In this document: in pieces, positions 34,461-42,526 of the stretch | Numbering within the stretch: position 1 is the first letter of the stretch | Layout: each line of letters begins with the position of its first letter | Source of the DNA: Phycobacter sedimenti | GTDB lineage: Bacteria > Pseudomonadota > Alphaproteobacteria > Rhodobacterales > Rhodobacteraceae | NCBI RefSeq assembly: GCF_038148855.1 | Contig: NZ_JBBVGR010000004.1 | Coordinates: 310,001 to 374,000, forward strand | DNA: 64,000 nt | Direction of reading: 5' to 3' | Made by a program: the position numbers and the translations under genes | The notes under the pieces: model-generated | Seen by the model: the letters and a program-made list of their open reading frames with translations, nothing else | Databases searched by the model: none | What the model was told of the DNA's origin: nothing

Positions 34461-35789
34461 TCACCCCGTGGGCATCGAGGCGGCGATTGCACTTTCCAGT
34501 TTATCGACCACTTCGGTGATCTGATCATCTGAGATGATGAAGGGCGGCGCCAGCAGGATATGGTCTCCTTTGCGGCCATCACGGGTGCCGGACATCGGAT
34601 AGCAGATCAGACCGGCCTCGAAGGCGGCTTTCTTGATCTTTGCCGCCAATCCCAATGAAGGATCAAACGGTGCTTTGCTGTCGCGATCCTGAACCAGTTC
34701 GATACCGCGGAACAGGCCTCGGCCGCGGATATCCCCCACATGGGCGTGTTGGCCAAAGCGGTCTTCGAGGGCCGACTGAAGACGCTCGCCCATCGCCGCG
34801 CAGCGCGTGATCAGATCCCGCTCAAGCATTTGGCTCACCACTGCCAGTCCGGCGGCGGTGGCAACAGGGTGGCCAATATAGGTATGGCCATGCTGGAAGA
34901 AGCCGCTGCCGCCCTCAATGGCGTCATAAATCCGGCTTGAGCAGAGCATGGCCCCGATCGGCTGGTAGCCGGCGCCAAGCCCCTTGGCGATGCAGAGGAT
35001 ATCGGGGGCCACCCCGTCCGCGTCACAGGCGAACAGATGCCCGGTGCGGCCCATACCGCACATCACCTCGTCAAGGATCAGCAGCACGCCGTATTGGTCA
35101 CAAATCTCGCGGACGCGCTTGAAGTAGCCCTCGACCGCTGGCACGGCGCCGGAGGTCGCCCCGACCACTGGCTCGGCCATGAAGGCCATCACGGTCTCGG
35201 GTCCAAGACGCAAAATTTCGGCTTCAAGCTCATTTGCGACCCGCTGGCCGTAGTCAAAACTGCTCTCGCCCTCGGCGCGGTCCACATATTCGTAACAAGG
35301 CGCGATGTGCGAGACCCCGATCAAAAGCGGGGCGAACTGCTGGCGCCGCCAGGCATTGCCCCCCGCCGCCAGCGCCCCTAGGGTGTTGCCATGATAGCTT
35401 TGCCGCCGTGCAATAAGGTGGCGCCGGTTCGGCTCACCCTTTTCGAGGTAATACTGGCGCGCCAGCTTGATCGCGGCTTCGGTGGCTTCCGATCCGCCCG
35501 ACACAAAATAGACCCGGTCCAGATCACCCGGAGCGTTCTCGATCAGCAGATCCGCAAGCGCCTCGGCCGGTTCGGATGTCATGAAGCCGGTATGGGCAAA
35601 GGCCAGTTTGCCGACCTGCTCCTGCACCGCCGCGATCACCGCGGCGTCGGAATGCCCAAGGCAGGATACCGCCGCCCCGCCGGAGCCATCAAAGTACCGC
35701 TTTCCGGTGGAATCGATCAGATAACAGCCCTCACCGCCCACGGCGGTCGGCAGCTTCGCCTTGGTGTGACGAGGAAATACATGCGACAT
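34461..35789 (-). CDS. Class III aminotransferase paired with BKACE
   Basis: 442 residues. The PLP lysine is K269 in DILCIAKGLGAGYQPIGAM; LILDEVMCGMGRTG is the class III Asp motif; VSGGSEATEAAIKLARQYY binds the phosphate. It starts 2 bp after the BKACE stop, so the two are one translational unit. A class III transaminase acting on a beta-amino acid would give the beta-keto acid that BKACE enzymes cleave; the substrate is not determinable from sequence. Confidence 0.88.
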   Translation of the reverse strand: MSHVFPRHTKAKLPTAVGGEGCYLIDSTGKRYFDGSGGAAVSCLGHSDAAVIAAVQEQVGKLAFAHTGFMTSEPAEALADLLIENAPGDLDRVYFVSGGSEATEAAIKLARQYYLEKGEPNRRHLIARRQSYHGNTLGALAAGGNAWRRQQFAPLLIGVSHIAPCYEYVDRAEGESSFDYGQRVANELEAEILRLGPETVMAFMAEPVVGATSGAVPAVEGYFKRVREICDQYGVLLILDEVMCGMGRTGHLFACDADGVAPDILCIAKGLGAGYQPIGAMLCSSRIYDAIEGGSGFFQHGHTYIGHPVATAAGLAVVSQMLERDLITRCAAMGERLQSALEDRFGQHAHVGDIRGRGLFRGIELVQDRDSKAPFDPSLGLAAKIKKAAFEAGLICYPMSGTRDGRKGDHILLAPPFIISDDQITEVVDKLESAIAASMPTG

Positions 35790-35791
35790 GT

Positions 35792-36568
35792 TCAGCCCTC
35801 CTTGAGGCTGTGACCCGCGGCTTTCGCGGCTGTGACAAGGGCCGCGACCGAGGCTGCATTATCCTGAAGCAGCGTACCGTCCGGCGTCTCTATATTGTTC
35901 TCAAATCCGATCCGCACATCTCCCCCGGCGGCAATCGCCGCCAGCAGGCAGGCGCGCTCATTGCGGCCAAAGGCACAAACGGTCCAGTTGAGGTCCAGAT
36001 CGGCAGCTGCCGGCAGAAAGTCGGTCAGATGATCCGGCCTGGCCAGAACCGGCGGCGCATATTGCCCCAGAACAAAGATCGCATCCCGCATCCCTGAGGG
36101 CACGGTTCCAGACTTGCACCATGTTTTCAGCTGCTCGAGGCAGGAGGCGCCGTAAAGAATATGCTGCACCTGGGTGCCGACCTCGGCGCAGATTGCATAG
36201 GCCCGGGCGGCAACATCCGGCTCCCGTGCCATTTCCCGCACCGAAACAGACGCCGCCTTTGGCTGTAGCTGCTCAAGGCAGCGCAACTGGTCTTCGGGCG
36301 CAAAGAGACCGGCGCTTTCTGTGGTGATCTGCACGGCCATCCGGGGCACCACCTGCCCCAGCGCCTGCAAGGCCTCCCGGTAGCGCCCGGTGTCCAGGGA
36401 ATGGCGCCCGGCGCCATCACGCACATGCAAATGCAGCGCCCCTGCACCAACGGCATGGCAGGCGGCGGCGGTCTCAACGATATCATCCAGCGTCACTGGC
36501 AGGACTGCGTGGTCGCCCTTGCTCCTCCGCGCCCCGTTCGGGGCCACCATCAGATTGTACTCTACCAC
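35792..36568 (-). CDS. Beta-keto acid cleavage enzyme (BKACE, DUF849)
   Basis: 258 residues from a GTG start preceded by GGAGAG. It is a TIM barrel with the zinc-binding His pair in ALHLHVRD, the catalytic region VQITTESAG, and the C-terminal GGDVRIGFENNIETPDG. BKACE enzymes react a beta-keto acid with acetyl-CoA to give acetoacetate and a new acyl-CoA. The start MVEYNLMVAPNGARRSKGDH is a known variant N-terminus. Divergent from tpa across a 423-bp region. Confidence 0.88.
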   Translation of the reverse strand: MVEYNLMVAPNGARRSKGDHAVLPVTLDDIVETAAACHAVGAGALHLHVRDGAGRHSLDTGRYREALQALGQVVPRMAVQITTESAGLFAPEDQLRCLEQLQPKAASVSVREMAREPDVAARAYAICAEVGTQVQHILYGASCLEQLKTWCKSGTVPSGMRDAIFVLGQYAPPVLARPDHLTDFLPAAADLDLNWTVCAFGRNERACLLAAIAAGGDVRIGFENNIETPDGTLLQDNAASVAALVTAAKAAGHSLKEG

Positions 36569-36991
36569 GGCGCTCTCCGGTCACGTGTCTGTTCGGCACC
36601 ATCGGCAATCGCAGAAGTGATCTCAATTAGCCACATAAAGATCATCTGTTCTTTTTCAATCCGAGATGATCTAAGACGGCAGAGTCAGCATGAACCGGAC
36701 GGCGTCACCTCGAAAGGCGGCCTGTTCTTTACGTCTCCGACATGCAAACCCCTTTCGGGAAAACGTGAAGACCAAACGCCTCTTAGAGCGAAACACGTGT
36801 TTTTCGCAGCAAAACAACCCTTTGCCAGGGCTGCAACAGGCAACGGCCCTCCCCTCAGCCGCTCTGGCCACAAAGGGGGGTATCATCTGGACCTACTAGA
36901 GTTGATCAAATTGGCGTTTCGTCAGTTTCAGGCCAGTCTGACCGCGCGGCCGCGACTCAGACCTCAAGAACAATAAATGAAAGGACATGTC
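36569..36991. promoter_or_regulatory. Divergent promoter region between BKACE and tpa, with a 12-bp palindrome
   Basis: There is no credible gene in these 423 bases. AAACACGTGTTT (36791-36802) is a perfect palindrome inside the longer GCGAAA...TTTCGC near-palindrome (36788-36807), a good candidate for a dimeric regulator. A separate pair of CTGG-type repeats closer to tpa is listed on its own. AAAGGA (36980-36985) is the tpa ribosome-binding site. Confidence 0.45.
36864..36896 (+). promoter_or_regulatory. Candidate TauR binding repeats of tpa
   Basis: CTGGCCACAA (36864-36873) and CTGGACCTAC (36887-36896) start 23 bp apart, about two helical turns. The second matches the CTGGACYTAA element I recall for Rhodobacter TauR at 9 of 10 positions, the first at 7. 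The promoter-proximal repeat ends 95 bp before ATG 36992. The same 23-bp phasing recurs upstream of xsc. Confidence 0.6.
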
Positions 36992-38389
36992 ATGGACGGC
37001 ACGTTCAACGAAAACGATCTCAGCCGCGTCGTGGACGCCGACAAGGCGCACGTCTGGCACCACCTGATTCAGCATAAACCCTTTGAAACCACCGATCCGC
37101 GCATCATTGTCGAAGGCAAGGGCATGCGGGTCTGGGACCAGAATGGCAAGGAATGGCTGGACGCCGTGTCGGGCGGTGTCTGGACCGTCAACGTCGGCTA
37201 TGGCCGCGAGGAAATCTGCAAGGCGGTCTATGACCAGTTGATGAAGCTTTGCTATTTCGCGCAGTCCGCTGGCTCCATCCCCGGCTCGCTTTATGCAGAA
37301 AAGCTGATCAGCAAGATGCCCGGCATGAGCCGCGTCTATTACTGCAACTCCGGCTCCGAGGCGAACGAGAAAGCCTTCAAGATGGTGCGCCAGATCGCGC
37401 ACAAGAAATACGGCGGCAAGAAGAACAAGATCCTCTATCGCGACCGCGACTACCACGGCTCTACCCTTGCAGCCATGTCCGCCGGTGGCCAGGACGAACG
37501 CAACGCGCAATACGGCCCCTTCGCCCCCGGTTTCGTGCGCGTGCCCCATTGCATGGAGTACCGCAAGCACGAGCTGGGTCTTGAGCACCTTTCAGGCCGT
37601 GAGTTCGGCATCGCCGCTGCCAACCTGATCGAAGAGGTCATCCTGCGCGAAGGCCCCGACACCGTCGGCGCCCTCTGCCTTGAGCCTGTCACCGCAGGCG
37701 GCGGCGTGATCGAGGCCCCCGAAGGCTATTGGGAGCGCGTTCAGGAGATCTGCAAACAGTACGACATCCTGTTGCACATCGACGAAGTTGTCTGCGGTAT
37801 TGGCCGCACCGGCACCTGGTTCGGCTATCAGCACTACGGCATCCAGCCGGATTTTGTGACCATGGCCAAGGGCGTGGCTTCGGGTTATGCCGCGATCGCC
37901 TGCATGGTGACCACGGAAGAGGTCTTTGACATGTTCAAGGACGACGCAAGCGATCCGATGAACTACTTCCGCGACATCTCCACCTTTGGCGGCTGCACTG
38001 CCGGCCCTGCTGCTGCTCTGGTCAACATGCAGATCATCGAGGACGAAGGCCTCCTGGAAAACTGCACCGCCATGGGCGAGCGGATGCTGGCCAACCTCAA
38101 GGCCCTGCAGGAAAAGCACCCCGTGATCGGTGATGTGCGCGGCAAGGGCCTGTTCCTCGGGGCCGAACTCGTCATCGACCGCGAAACCAAGGAGCCGGTG
38201 GACGAAAAGCAGGCGCAGGCCGTAGTGGCCGAAGTCGGCGCGCAAGGCGTCATCATCGGCGTCACCAACCGTTCGGTGCCCGGCAAGAACAACACGCTGT
38301 GCTTCAGCCCGGCGCTGATTGCGACCGCCGAGGATATCGACGCCATCACCGATGCCGTGGATGTGGCCCTGACCAAGGTGTTTGGCTGA
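36992..38389 (+). CDS. tpa: Taurine:pyruvate aminotransferase
   Basis: 465 residues. The start MDGTFNENDLSRVVDADKAH matches known Tpa proteins. The PLP lysine is K293 in FVTMAKGVASGY; LLHIDEVVCGIGRTG is the class III Asp motif; YCNSGSEANEKAFKMVRQIA binds the phosphate. It transfers the amino group of taurine to pyruvate, giving sulfoacetaldehyde and L-alanine. AAAGGA lies 6 bp before ATG 36992; a weaker in-frame ATG is at 36977. It is monocistronic and separated from the xsc operon by about 4 kb, but shares its putative TauR sites. Confidence 0.94.
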   Translation: MDGTFNENDLSRVVDADKAHVWHHLIQHKPFETTDPRIIVEGKGMRVWDQNGKEWLDAVSGGVWTVNVGYGREEICKAVYDQLMKLCYFAQSAGSIPGSLYAEKLISKMPGMSRVYYCNSGSEANEKAFKMVRQIAHKKYGGKKNKILYRDRDYHGSTLAAMSAGGQDERNAQYGPFAPGFVRVPHCMEYRKHELGLEHLSGREFGIAAANLIEEVILREGPDTVGALCLEPVTAGGGVIEAPEGYWERVQEICKQYDILLHIDEVVCGIGRTGTWFGYQHYGIQPDFVTMAKGVASGYAAIACMVTTEEVFDMFKDDASDPMNYFRDISTFGGCTAGPAAALVNMQIIEDEGLLENCTAMGERMLANLKALQEKHPVIGDVRGKGLFLGAELVIDRETKEPVDEKQAQAVVAEVGAQGVIIGVTNRSVPGKNNTLCFSPALIATAEDIDAITDAVDVALTKVFG

Positions 38390-38419
38390 GCCACCTAAAT
38401 TGGACTGATGAAAATCTCG

Positions 38420-38449
38420 ACAGGCGGCCCTTTTCATCGGGCCGCCTGT
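38420..38449 (+). terminator. Terminator hairpin after tpa
   Basis: ACAGGCGGCCC (38420-38430) and GGGCCGCCTGT (38439-38449) form an 11-bp perfect stem with an 8-nt loop. Only a short T stretch follows (TGTCGTTTC), so termination may be partial. Confidence 0.65.
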
Positions 38450-38487
38450 TGTCGTTTCTGGGGGAACGACGAAAGAAGGAGCACACG

Positions 38488-39081
38488 ATGCCAAGCCCTC
38501 GCTGGATGAGTTCAACCGAATTGCGATCCAACCATGTGGTCCTCGCTCCCCTTTCACAGGCCCATGCGCCTGATCTGGCAGAGGCCGCAACAGACGGCGA
38601 CTTGCACCGCCTGTGGTATACCTCCGTTCCTGCACCTGAGGACGTCCCGACAGAGATCGACCGCCGACTGTCCCTGGGCGCGGAAGGCTCAATGGTGCCC
38701 TTTGCAATCCTCACTCCAGAGGGACGCGCCGTGGGCATGACCTCCTACATGAACATCGACCATGGCAACCGGCGGGTCGAGATCGGCTCCACCTGGTATC
38801 GCCAATCCATGCAGCGCACCGGGTTCAACACCGCCTGCAAGCTTCTGATGCTGCGGCACGCCTTTGAGGATCGTGACGCCATCGCGGTGGAATTCCGCAC
38901 CCATCGTCTGAACCGGCAAAGCCGCGCGGCCATTGAACGGCTCGGCGCGCAGCTCGACGGCATCCTGCGCGCTCACATGATCCTGCCAAACGGCACGATA
39001 CGCGACACAGCCGTCTATTCCATCACCGCTGCCGACTGGCCCGCCGTGAAGGTAAATCTCGAATTCATGATCAGCCGCTGA
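38488..39081 (+). CDS. GNAT-family N-acetyltransferase (RimJ/RimL-like)
   Basis: 197 residues. The order of motifs fits acetyl_transf_3: the N-terminal LRSNHVVLAPLSQAH, VGMTSYMNIDHGNRRVEIGSTW (strand 4) and a Gln-x-x-Gly-like QRTGFNTACKLLML acetyl-CoA loop, then RLNRQSRAAIERLGAQLDG. Substrate unknown. ATG 38488 has AGAAGGAG upstream. It lies alone between the tpa terminator and a dispersed repeat. Confidence 0.85.
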   Translation: MPSPRWMSSTELRSNHVVLAPLSQAHAPDLAEAATDGDLHRLWYTSVPAPEDVPTEIDRRLSLGAEGSMVPFAILTPEGRAVGMTSYMNIDHGNRRVEIGSTWYRQSMQRTGFNTACKLLMLRHAFEDRDAIAVEFRTHRLNRQSRAAIERLGAQLDGILRAHMILPNGTIRDTAVYSITAADWPAVKVNLEFMISR

Positions 39082-39093
39082 CACAAGCCCTGC

Positions 39094-39292
39094 GGGTCAA
39101 GGAGGCCGCAAGGCCCCGCCGTCAGGCGGCTTGTCCTTGACGCGCAAACTCAAACAAACTTGAAAACGGCACTTGAGGGGCAGACCTGCCCCTCATGGCC
39201 ATCTCAGCAAAACCCGCGCCGCGCGTCAGCGCGGCGCCCGGCCCAACGGGAGAGGGGTAATCTATTGATTGACCCGATCCGGGCGGGAGCCT
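39094..39292. repeat. Dispersed palindromic repeat, copy A (about 200 bp)
   Basis: Three modules in fixed order are shared with copy C at 60023. First, GGGTCAAGG...CCTTGACGCG (39094-39144), an inverted pair enclosing a variable hairpin. Second, the palindrome TTGAGGGGCAGACCTGCCCC (from 39173). Third, a GCGCCGCGC/GCGCGGCGC hairpin (39216-39237) followed by CCGGCCCAAC and, 34 bp later, GGGCGGGAGCC. It fills the gap between the convergent GNAT and permease genes. It codes for nothing visible. Confidence 0.7.
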
Positions 39293-39305
39293 TTGCCTGC
39301 GAATA

Positions 39306-40337
39306 TCAAAGCATCTGGAACAGGATGCCCGACAGGATCGCCCCACTTACCCCCAGCATCAGATAGGTGGCAAAAACCTGTGGTTTCACCAAAGACCAGA
39401 CAGCCGCCATCGCCGGAATTGAACTGACAGCACCTGCAATCATGAAAGCCATCGCCGCGCCCGCGCTCATCCCCTGCTCCATCAGCCCTGCCAATAGCGG
39501 CGGAGCCACATAAGAGTTGAGATATGCAGGCATCCCTACCAGGGCTGCGATGGCAATGGTCCCGACGCCCTCTCCCCCAACCACTTGAGCGATTCTATCC
39601 GCTGGAACATAGGAAACCAGCAGCGCCTCCAGAACATAGGCCAACGCCAGCCATTTCAGCAGGAACAGAGCGTTTGCCACGAATTCGATGCGAAATGTCG
39701 CCCGCCGTTCCGCCTCGCGCCAGAAAGCCCAGACCGGCTTGACATCCAGCTTTGGCGCACCGCAGCCACAGCAACTGGTCTTTTGCACCTGTTTCAGCGG
39801 GCTTGCAAAGACGCCATGGCCCATCAAGGCCTTGATTGCAAAGCCACCAAACAGGCCCAGGCCGACGGCCGCAATCGCCTTTCCGATGGCAAAGGGCCAG
39901 CCAAGTGCGCCAGCGGTGATCAAGAGTGTCGGCGGATCGATCAGCGGTGAGGACAGCCAAAAGGCCATGACCGCCGACAGGGGCGCGCCAAGGGCCAGCA
40001 GGCCCGCAATAAACGGGATCACCTCGCAGGAGCAGAAGGGCGCCAACCCGCCGAACACGGCAGCCAGGAAGATCATCCGCACCTCGCGCACCTCAAAGGC
40101 CCGCGCCACCATGGTCTCGGCTCCGCTGGCCTTGAGATAGGACAGGAGCAGGACCGCAAAGACGATGTAGCGACCTGTCGAAACAATCGCGTTGAACGCA
40201 AAGAACACCACGGTCTGGAAGTTCTCAGGATGAAGTACCGCCACCGTAAGCAACAGCAGTGCGCTCACGGTCCAAGGCGTCTTGAGCCAGCGTAGCGCCT
40301 GCTGCGATGCACTGGGATTTTGGGTCAGATCAGCCAT
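39306..40337 (-). CDS. Predicted permease of the DUF318/YraQ (ArsP-like) family
   Basis: 343 residues with about eight to nine membrane helices. The family motif APFCSCEVIPFIAG is present near the N-terminus, and a second half repeats it as MPAYLNSYVAPPLLAG. A cytoplasmic loop carries KTSCCGCGAPK, a CCxC metal-site candidate. Its start overlaps the stop of an ArsR-type repressor gene by 8 bp. Relatives export methylated or trivalent arsenicals or other metalloids; the substrate here is inferred only. Confidence 0.82.
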   Translation of the reverse strand: MADLTQNPSASQQALRWLKTPWTVSALLLLTVAVLHPENFQTVVFFAFNAIVSTGRYIVFAVLLLSYLKASGAETMVARAFEVREVRMIFLAAVFGGLAPFCSCEVIPFIAGLLALGAPLSAVMAFWLSSPLIDPPTLLITAGALGWPFAIGKAIAAVGLGLFGGFAIKALMGHGVFASPLKQVQKTSCCGCGAPKLDVKPVWAFWREAERRATFRIEFVANALFLLKWLALAYVLEALLVSYVPADRIAQVVGGEGVGTIAIAALVGMPAYLNSYVAPPLLAGLMEQGMSAGAAMAFMIAGAVSSIPAMAAVWSLVKPQVFATYLMLGVSGAILSGILFQML

Positions 40338-40641
40338 CGTTTGCGGCCTCCTGTTGTTGATCCGCGCAACACTCACTGAGGATAAAACCTGCCAAGTCCC
40401 GCAGGCGGTGGAAATCCGCACGGTTGATTGTCGCGCGCCCCATCTTTTCCTGCACGACCACTCCGGCCCCCGCCAGGAATTTCAGGTGATGCGCCAGAGT
40501 AGAGGGCGCAATACCGGTGCGCTCCTGGATATCCTGCACCATGAGCCCCGTCTCACCGGCCCGGATCAGGCACCTGAGGACCTTAAGACGCGCTTCAGAC
40601 CCCATCGCCGCAAAACCGCCTGCCGCTTCTTCCCACTGCAT
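40330..40641 (-). CDS. ArsR-family transcriptional repressor
   Basis: 103 residues. The winged helix RLKVLRCLIRAGETGLMVQDIQERTGIAPSTLAHHLKFLAGAGVV is characteristic of ArsR/SmtB. A Cys pair lies at the C-terminus (SECCADQQQ), a possible metalloid sensor, rather than in the DNA-binding helix. GGGGGCGAT precedes ATG 40641. It is the first gene of a two-gene unit with the permease and is probably autoregulatory. Confidence 0.88.
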   Translation of the reverse strand: MQWEEAAGGFAAMGSEARLKVLRCLIRAGETGLMVQDIQERTGIAPSTLAHHLKFLAGAGVVVQEKMGRATINRADFHRLRDLAGFILSECCADQQQEAANDG

Positions 40642-40718
40642 ATCGCCCCCTTTTAAAACCATAAAACTAGTTATATCGATTTTTTACTGCAATCAACCCA
40701 AATTCCTCACGCGCCCTG

Positions 40719-40750
40719 TTAAGTCCAGATTGCACTCCCCCTAAGGCCAG
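40719..40750 (-). promoter_or_regulatory. Candidate TauR autoregulatory repeats
   Basis: TTAAGTCCAG (40719-40728) is the exact complement of CTGGACTTAA, a full match to the CTGGACYTAA element I recall for TauR. CTAAGGCCAG (40741-40750) is a second, 8-of-10 copy 22 bp away. Both face away from tauR and end 14 bp before its ATG, where binding would block transcription or initiation, suggesting autorepression. Confidence 0.6.
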
Positions 40751-40764
40751 CTTACTGTCTCGCC

Positions 40765-42225
40765 ATGGCCATTTCCGTCGACACCTTCTTTCTGAACCCC
40801 GATGCCCAAGGCACCCTGCAGGCGCAGATCCAGGAGATGATCGCCGCGGGTGTCCTGTCAGGGCGCTTTCGGGTCGGAGAAAAGCTGCCGTCCTCGCGAA
40901 AACTGGCCAGTCATCTTGGCATCAGCCGCATCACGGTCACCCTGGCCTACACCGAACTGTTGGCGAACGATTACCTCACCTCTCGCGGTCGCTCCGGATA
41001 CTACGTCTCGGAAAACGCCCCCATCCCGCCCAGCTATGCGCCCTCCCAAGGCGCAGGAGATGCGGTGGACTGGTCACATGCGATCGTGCGCAGCTTCACC
41101 GGCGGCGACACGCCGCGCAAGCCACAAGACTGGCGCAGTTATCGCTATCCCTTCATTTATGGGCAGGCGGATCCCGCCTTGTTCGATCATGCAAACTGGC
41201 GTCTGTGTGCGCTGCGGGCTCTTGGCCAAAAGGACTTCTCCGCGCTCACCAATGATTACTTCGACCAGGATGATCCGCTCCTGATCGAATATATCGCGCG
41301 CCACACCCTGCCCCGGCGCGGCGTCACAGCCCGGCCAGAGCAGATCCTCATCACTCTTGGGGCTCAGAACGCGCTGTGGCTTTCCATCCAGCTGTTGCTG
41401 AACCGCGGGCGCAAGGCGGCCATTGAAGACCCCACCTATTACACGCTGCGCGACCAGCTTACTCATGTGCGCTGTCAGATGGACTGTATCCCGGTCGACA
41501 AGGACGGGCTGCCGCCCGAGGCGATTTTGGACGACACCGATGTGATCTTCTGTACCCCGAGCCATCAAAGCCCGACCACGGCGACCATGCCGATGGACCG
41601 GCGCAAGGCGCTGCTGAAACGCGCCCGGGACATCGATGCAGTGATTGTCGAGGACGACTATGAATTCGAGATGTCCTTTCTCGGCGCGCCATCGCCTGCT
41701 CTGAAGTCGCTCGATCGCGATGGTCGTGTGATCTATATCGGCAGCTTCTCCAAATCGCTGTTTCCGGGACTGAGGCTTGGCTATCTGGTGGGCTCCGAAA
41801 GCTTCATCCGCCAGGCCCGCGCCCTGCGCGCAAGCGTCCTGAGACACCCGCCGGGCCACATGCAGCGCACCGTCGCCTATTTCCTGTCCCTTGGCCACTA
41901 TGATTCCCAGATCCGCCGGATGGCAAAGGAACTGCACAACCGGCGCCTCGTGATCGAAGAGGCTGTCGCAGAACATGGGCTCACGATCTCTGGCGTAGGA
42001 GTATACGGAGGCTCTTCGTTATGGATGCGCGCACCCGAGGGCACCGACACCGCCGCCGCCGCGCAGCGGCTGAAAGAGAAAAGCGTCATCATCGAACCCG
42101 GCGCACCCTTCTTTGCCCCTGAGCATCGCAGGAACAACTTTTATCGCCTCGGCTACTCCTCCATTCCATCAAACCGGATTGAGCCGGGTCTCGCATTGCT
42201 CGCGCAGGGTTTGAAGCAGACCTGA
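40765..42225 (+). CDS. tauR: TauR, MocR/GabR-type regulator of taurine catabolism
   Basis: 486 residues. An N-terminal GntR winged helix (RVGEKLPSSRKLASHLGISRITVTLAYTELLANDYL) is joined to an aminotransferase-like domain with the PLP lysine at K330 (YIGSFSKSLFPGLRLGY). MocR regulators sense amine ligands through PLP; TauR activates taurine genes in Rhodobacter. It lies directly upstream of xsc in the same direction, separated by 301 bp holding a repeat element and the putative xsc operators. Confidence 0.9.
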   Translation: MAISVDTFFLNPDAQGTLQAQIQEMIAAGVLSGRFRVGEKLPSSRKLASHLGISRITVTLAYTELLANDYLTSRGRSGYYVSENAPIPPSYAPSQGAGDAVDWSHAIVRSFTGGDTPRKPQDWRSYRYPFIYGQADPALFDHANWRLCALRALGQKDFSALTNDYFDQDDPLLIEYIARHTLPRRGVTARPEQILITLGAQNALWLSIQLLLNRGRKAAIEDPTYYTLRDQLTHVRCQMDCIPVDKDGLPPEAILDDTDVIFCTPSHQSPTTATMPMDRRKALLKRARDIDAVIVEDDYEFEMSFLGAPSPALKSLDRDGRVIYIGSFSKSLFPGLRLGYLVGSESFIRQARALRASVLRHPPGHMQRTVAYFLSLGHYDSQIRRMAKELHNRRLVIEEAVAEHGLTISGVGVYGGSSLWMRAPEGTDTAAAAQRLKEKSVIIEPGAPFFAPEHRRNNFYRLGYSSIPSNRIEPGLALLAQGLKQT

Positions 42226-42245
42226 AAGGCTTTCTGCAAACAAAC

Positions 42246-42371
42246 GCTCCCGCCCCCTCTTGAAGCGCATCGAAGATACGGTTCAGGGCCTTGGGCGTGG
42301 CGCCGCGCAAAGCGCGGTGCCACGCCCAACGGGAACGATGCATCTGTGATGCAGAGATGACGGGCGGGAGC
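42246..42371. repeat. Palindromic repeat, shorter relative (copy B)
   Basis: Bounded by inverted ends GCTCCCGCCC (42246-42255) and GGGCGGGAGC (42362-42371). Inside lies a 16-bp stem GGGCGTGGCGCCGCGC / GCGCGGTGCCACGCCC with loop AAA (42293-42327), then AACGGGA and a CATC/GATG mini-hairpin. The core GCGC hairpin + GCCCAAC + CGGGCGGGAGC is shared with copies A and C. It sits between tauR and the xsc operator and may also end tauR transcription. Confidence 0.65.
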
Positions 42372-42411
42372 ACTTGGGCTCATGAACACAAACGGCAGAT
42401 TGCAAACTGAT

Positions 42412-42444
42412 CTGGCTCTAATCCGGATACGGATCTGGCCCTAA
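42412..42444 (+). promoter_or_regulatory. Candidate TauR binding repeats of xsc
   Basis: CTGGCTCTAA (42412-42421) and CTGGCCCTAA (42435-42444) are direct repeats 23 bp apart, each preceded by GAT, matching CTGGACYTAA at 8 and 9 of 10 positions. They end 82 bp before ATG 42527. Phasing and distance parallel the tpa pair, which supports co-regulation of tpa and the xsc operon by TauR. Confidence 0.65.
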
Positions 42445-42526
42445 CCTGCGACAGAGCGACAGCCTACACCAAATGCAATGCCCGGCCTGGCCCCGGCCCT
42501 CTTTGCGTCTCACAGGAGAACACGCC

